Shown: one piece after another, positions 62,096 through 64,000 of the stretch
How positions within the stretch are numbered: the stretch's first letter is position 1
Layout: each line of letters opens with the position of its first letter
From: CAVRQM01 sp963822705
GTDB lineage: Bacteria; Pseudomonadota; Alphaproteobacteria; Acetobacterales; Acetobacteraceae
NCBI GenBank assembly: GCA_963822705.1
Contig: CAWGIX010000004.1
Coordinates: forward strand, 62,001 to 126,000
Length of the DNA: 64,000 nt
Reading direction: 5' to 3'
Translations under genes and position numbers: made by a program
The notes under the pieces: model-generated
Database searches by the model: none
Seen by the model: the letters and a program-made list of their open reading frames with translations, nothing else
What the model was told of the DNA's origin: nothing

Positions 62096-63330
62096 CAGGC
62101 GCCCCTCACGAGCTTGCCACCGCGCATCACCGCGCGGCACGGATTATAGCCGATGCGATACGACAGTTCCGCAGGGTTTTCGGCCCGCCACAGCACCAAG
62201 TCGGCGCGCATACCGGACGCGATCACGCCGCGATCGTCGAGGCCGAGCGCTCGTGCGGCATTGCGTGTGACCCCGGCCAAAGCCTCTTCCGGCGTCAGGC
62301 GAAACAGGGTGCAGGCCATGTTCAGCACTGCGAGCAGCGAGGAGATGGGCGAGGTGCCCGGGTTGCAGTCGGTGGCGACCGCGATCGGCACACCGGCCGT
62401 CTGCAGGAGCCGGACCGGCGGCGCCTGTTTTTCCCGCAGCGTGTAATAGGCGCCGGGCAGCAGCACCGCGACGGTGCCCGCCCGCGCCATTGCGTCGATG
62501 CCGGCCCGGTCCAGAAATTCCAGGTGGTCGGCCGACAGCGCGCCGAACGAGGCGGCCAGTGCAGCGCCGCCCAAATTGCTGAGCTGCTCGGCGTGCAGTT
62601 TGACCGGCAGGCCGTGCGCCTGCGCCGCCACGAAAACGCGCCGCACCTGCGCCGGCGAGAAGGCGATTGTTTCGCAGAACGCATCCACGGCATCCACGGC
62701 ACCTTCGGCCGCAGCCGCGGGAATAATCTCGCGACAAACAATGTCGACATAGGCGTCCGAGTCCGCACGAAACTCCGGCGGGACGGCGTGGGCGGCGAGC
62801 AAGGTGGCCCGCACATCGACCGGACGCATGCGGCCGAGCCTGCGTGCCGCGCGCAGCATGCGCAGTTCGCCGTCCGGTTCGAGGGCGTAGCCGGACTTGA
62901 CCTCCACGGTGGTCACGCCCTCGGCGAGCAGTGCGTCCAGCCGGGGCAGGGCGCTGCGCACCATGCCCGCCTCGTCCAGTTCGCGGGTGGCCCTGACGGT
63001 GGAGAGGATGCCGCCGCCGGCGCGGGCGATGTCCTCGTAGCTGGCGCCCTCCAGCCGTTGCTCGAATTCCCGGGCTCGGTTGCCGCCGTGGATCAGGTGG
63101 GTGTGGCAGTCGATCAGGCCCGGAGTCAGCAGCCCGCCCTCGCCGTCGTGGATTTTTGCCGCCTCGCCCAACCAGCCCGCCGGCAGTTTTTCCCGCGGCC
63201 CGATATAGGCGATGGACTCGCCATCCACGGCCACGGCCGCGTCCTCGATCAGGCCGTAGGGCCTGCCGCCCGGCACAAGGGCGCCACCCGGCGCCATGGT
63301 GGCCGCCGTGACATTCAGGAACAGCTCCAT
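62095..63330 (-). CDS. hutI: Imidazolonepropionase
   Basis: A 411-residue amidohydrolase and third enzyme of histidine degradation, opening imidazolonepropionate to formiminoglutamate. The metal-binding HxH is in LIDCHTHLIHGGNRAREFEQ, followed by TTVEVKSGYALEPDGELRML, GLPVKLHAEQLSNLGG and VATDCNPGTSPISSLL with the final Asp. The ATG at 63330 fits the family N-terminus. hutH is not in the window. Confidence 0.96.
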   Translation of the reverse strand: MELFLNVTAATMAPGGALVPGGRPYGLIEDAAVAVDGESIAYIGPREKLPAGWLGEAAKIHDGEGGLLTPGLIDCHTHLIHGGNRAREFEQRLEGASYEDIARAGGGILSTVRATRELDEAGMVRSALPRLDALLAEGVTTVEVKSGYALEPDGELRMLRAARRLGRMRPVDVRATLLAAHAVPPEFRADSDAYVDIVCREIIPAAAAEGAVDAVDAFCETIAFSPAQVRRVFVAAQAHGLPVKLHAEQLSNLGGAALAASFGALSADHLEFLDRAGIDAMARAGTVAVLLPGAYYTLREKQAPPVRLLQTAGVPIAVATDCNPGTSPISSLLAVLNMACTLFRLTPEEALAGVTRNAARALGLDDRGVIASGMRADLVLWRAENPAELSYRIGYNPCRAVMRGGKLVRGA

Positions 63331-63411
63331 GCCGCAGGTTTGGCATGGCTCGGGCGGCGCGCAAGGGCGGCTGGACAACAGGCACGGCCTGGCCATGATT
63401 CTGCCGGCCGG

Positions 63412-63492
63412 GCCCGCCTGGCGGAATGGTAGACGCAGCGGACTTAAAATCTGCGGCCTTCGGGTGTGGGGGTTCGAAGTCCCCGGCGGGCA
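63412..63492 (+). tRNA. tRNA-Leu (anticodon UAA)
   Basis: The acceptor stem GCCCGCC pairs with GGCGGGC and a discriminator A follows. The anticodon loop CTTAAAA shows TAA, on the stem GCGGA/TCTGC. The T-arm GGGGGTTCGAAGTCCCC is complete, and the long variable arm identifies a class II tRNA. CCA is not encoded. The gene lies between hutI, on the other strand, and a sulfotransferase gene. Confidence 0.96.
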
Positions 63493-63601
63493 TTTGTTTC
63501 AGCTGACCGGATCGGGCTTGCCGTAATGAGCCGATGGGGCATTCCGGGGGCGGACCGATACGGTTAAGCAAGCGGCGGCGCACAGCATAAGGTAACTCGT
63601 C

Positions 63602-64000
63602 ATGACCCTCCAAGTAATCGGCTCCGGGTTCGGTCGGACCGGCACGGCCTCGCTCAAGCGCGCGCTGGAGCAACTGGGCTTTGGTCCCTGCCATCACATG
63701 GAGGAAACATTCCAGCATCCCGAGCAAGTGCCGCACTGGCAGGCCCTCGCGGCTGGCCAAGCAGTGAACTGGGACGAGGTGTTCGACGGCTACCGGTCAC
63801 AGGTGGACTGGCCCGGCGCGCATTACTGGCGAGAACTGGCCGACGCCTATCCACAGGCCAAAGTAATCCACACCGCACGCCCGGAGGAGCGCTGGTGGAC
63901 CAGCTTTTCCGCAACGATTGCCGTGCTGATGCGAACCTATCAGGAAATGCCGTTGCCGCCGCACATGCGGGCGATGATGGAGGTCGGAGCCCAGATTGTC
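63602..64000 (+). CDS. Sulfotransferase family protein, truncated by window end
   Basis: The first 133 residues of a PAPS-dependent sulfotransferase-like protein. VIGSGFGRTGTASLKRALEQ contains the phosphosulfate-binding loop, followed by GFGPCHHMEE and a YPQAKVIHTARPEERWWTSF block for the 3'-phosphate. The rest is outside the window. The substrate may be a sugar or lipid. AAGGTAA lies before the ATG. Confidence 0.85.
   Translation, partial: MTLQVIGSGFGRTGTASLKRALEQLGFGPCHHMEETFQHPEQVPHWQALAAGQAVNWDEVFDGYRSQVDWPGAHYWRELADAYPQAKVIHTARPEERWWTSFSATIAVLMRTYQEMPLPPHMRAMMEVGAQIV

Overview
The window looks like chromosomal DNA of a high-GC alphaproteobacterium, probably Rhodospirillales and plausibly Acetobacteraceae. 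That placement is inferred from gene content (KirBac channel, Ku/LigD, DUF1194, DUF1491, radA-cvpA-purF order, CbpA/CbpM, sugar ABC systems) and GC-rich codon use; no rRNA is present to confirm it. Genes are packed tightly, often with ATGA/GTGA/TTGA overlaps. There is one tRNA (Leu-UAA), no CRISPR array and no recognisable insertion sequence.

Layout. 0-1.3 kb: end of a sugar ABC permease and its binding protein. 1.4-7.1 kb: a lipoprotein, an amidase, the DnaJ-like CbpA with CbpM, a 3-methyladenine glycosylase, two MarR regulators and rpmJ. 7.2-11.2 kb: glycolate oxidase glcDEF. 11.2-14 kb: small exported and TPR proteins, then an Smr protein overlapping a KirBac potassium channel. 14-32.7 kb: a surface polysaccharide region with large glycosyltransferases, the dTDP-rhamnose genes rfbBACD, a GT2 enzyme, manC and a Wzm/Wzt exporter, interleaved with a metallophosphatase, an OmpA-type porin, a lytic transglycosylase and a cupin. 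32.8-36.2 kb: the NHEJ pair ligD-ku. 36.3-40.5 kb: a purine nucleoside permease-family protein and a second sugar ABC system. 40.5-45.1 kb: radA - small membrane protein - cvpA - purF - SDR. 46-49.3 kb: Dps, rpe, a Gfo/Idh/MocA dehydrogenase, a DUF1194 protein and a 26-residue Lys/Gly-rich peptide. 49.3-60.2 kb: a ten-gene operon led by a LacI regulator, with an ABC transporter, a ketose 3-epimerase-like enzyme, two FGGY kinases, a class II aldolase and a PhyH dioxygenase. 60.4-63.3 kb: hutI-hutU. The end holds tRNA-Leu and a truncated sulfotransferase.

Functional picture. Three binding-protein-dependent sugar systems, glycolate oxidation and histidine degradation suggest a versatile heterotroph. 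The 49-60 kb operon is the best candidate for an undescribed pathway: import, C3 epimerisation, phosphorylation and aldol cleavage of an unidentified ketose or deoxy-sugar, with a 2-oxoglutarate dioxygenase attached. A CCCTCTCCC/GGGAGAGGG palindrome lies just downstream of all three binding-protein genes. Full copies also reach into the next reading frame, where they appear to supply a TTG start codon.

Quality warning. Between about 5 and 46 kb roughly twenty genes carry one or more single-base frameshifts, including rpmJ, purF, rfbBCD and ligD. From 46 to 63.5 kb there are none. I read most of these as consensus errors and annotate the genes as whole, marking each break.
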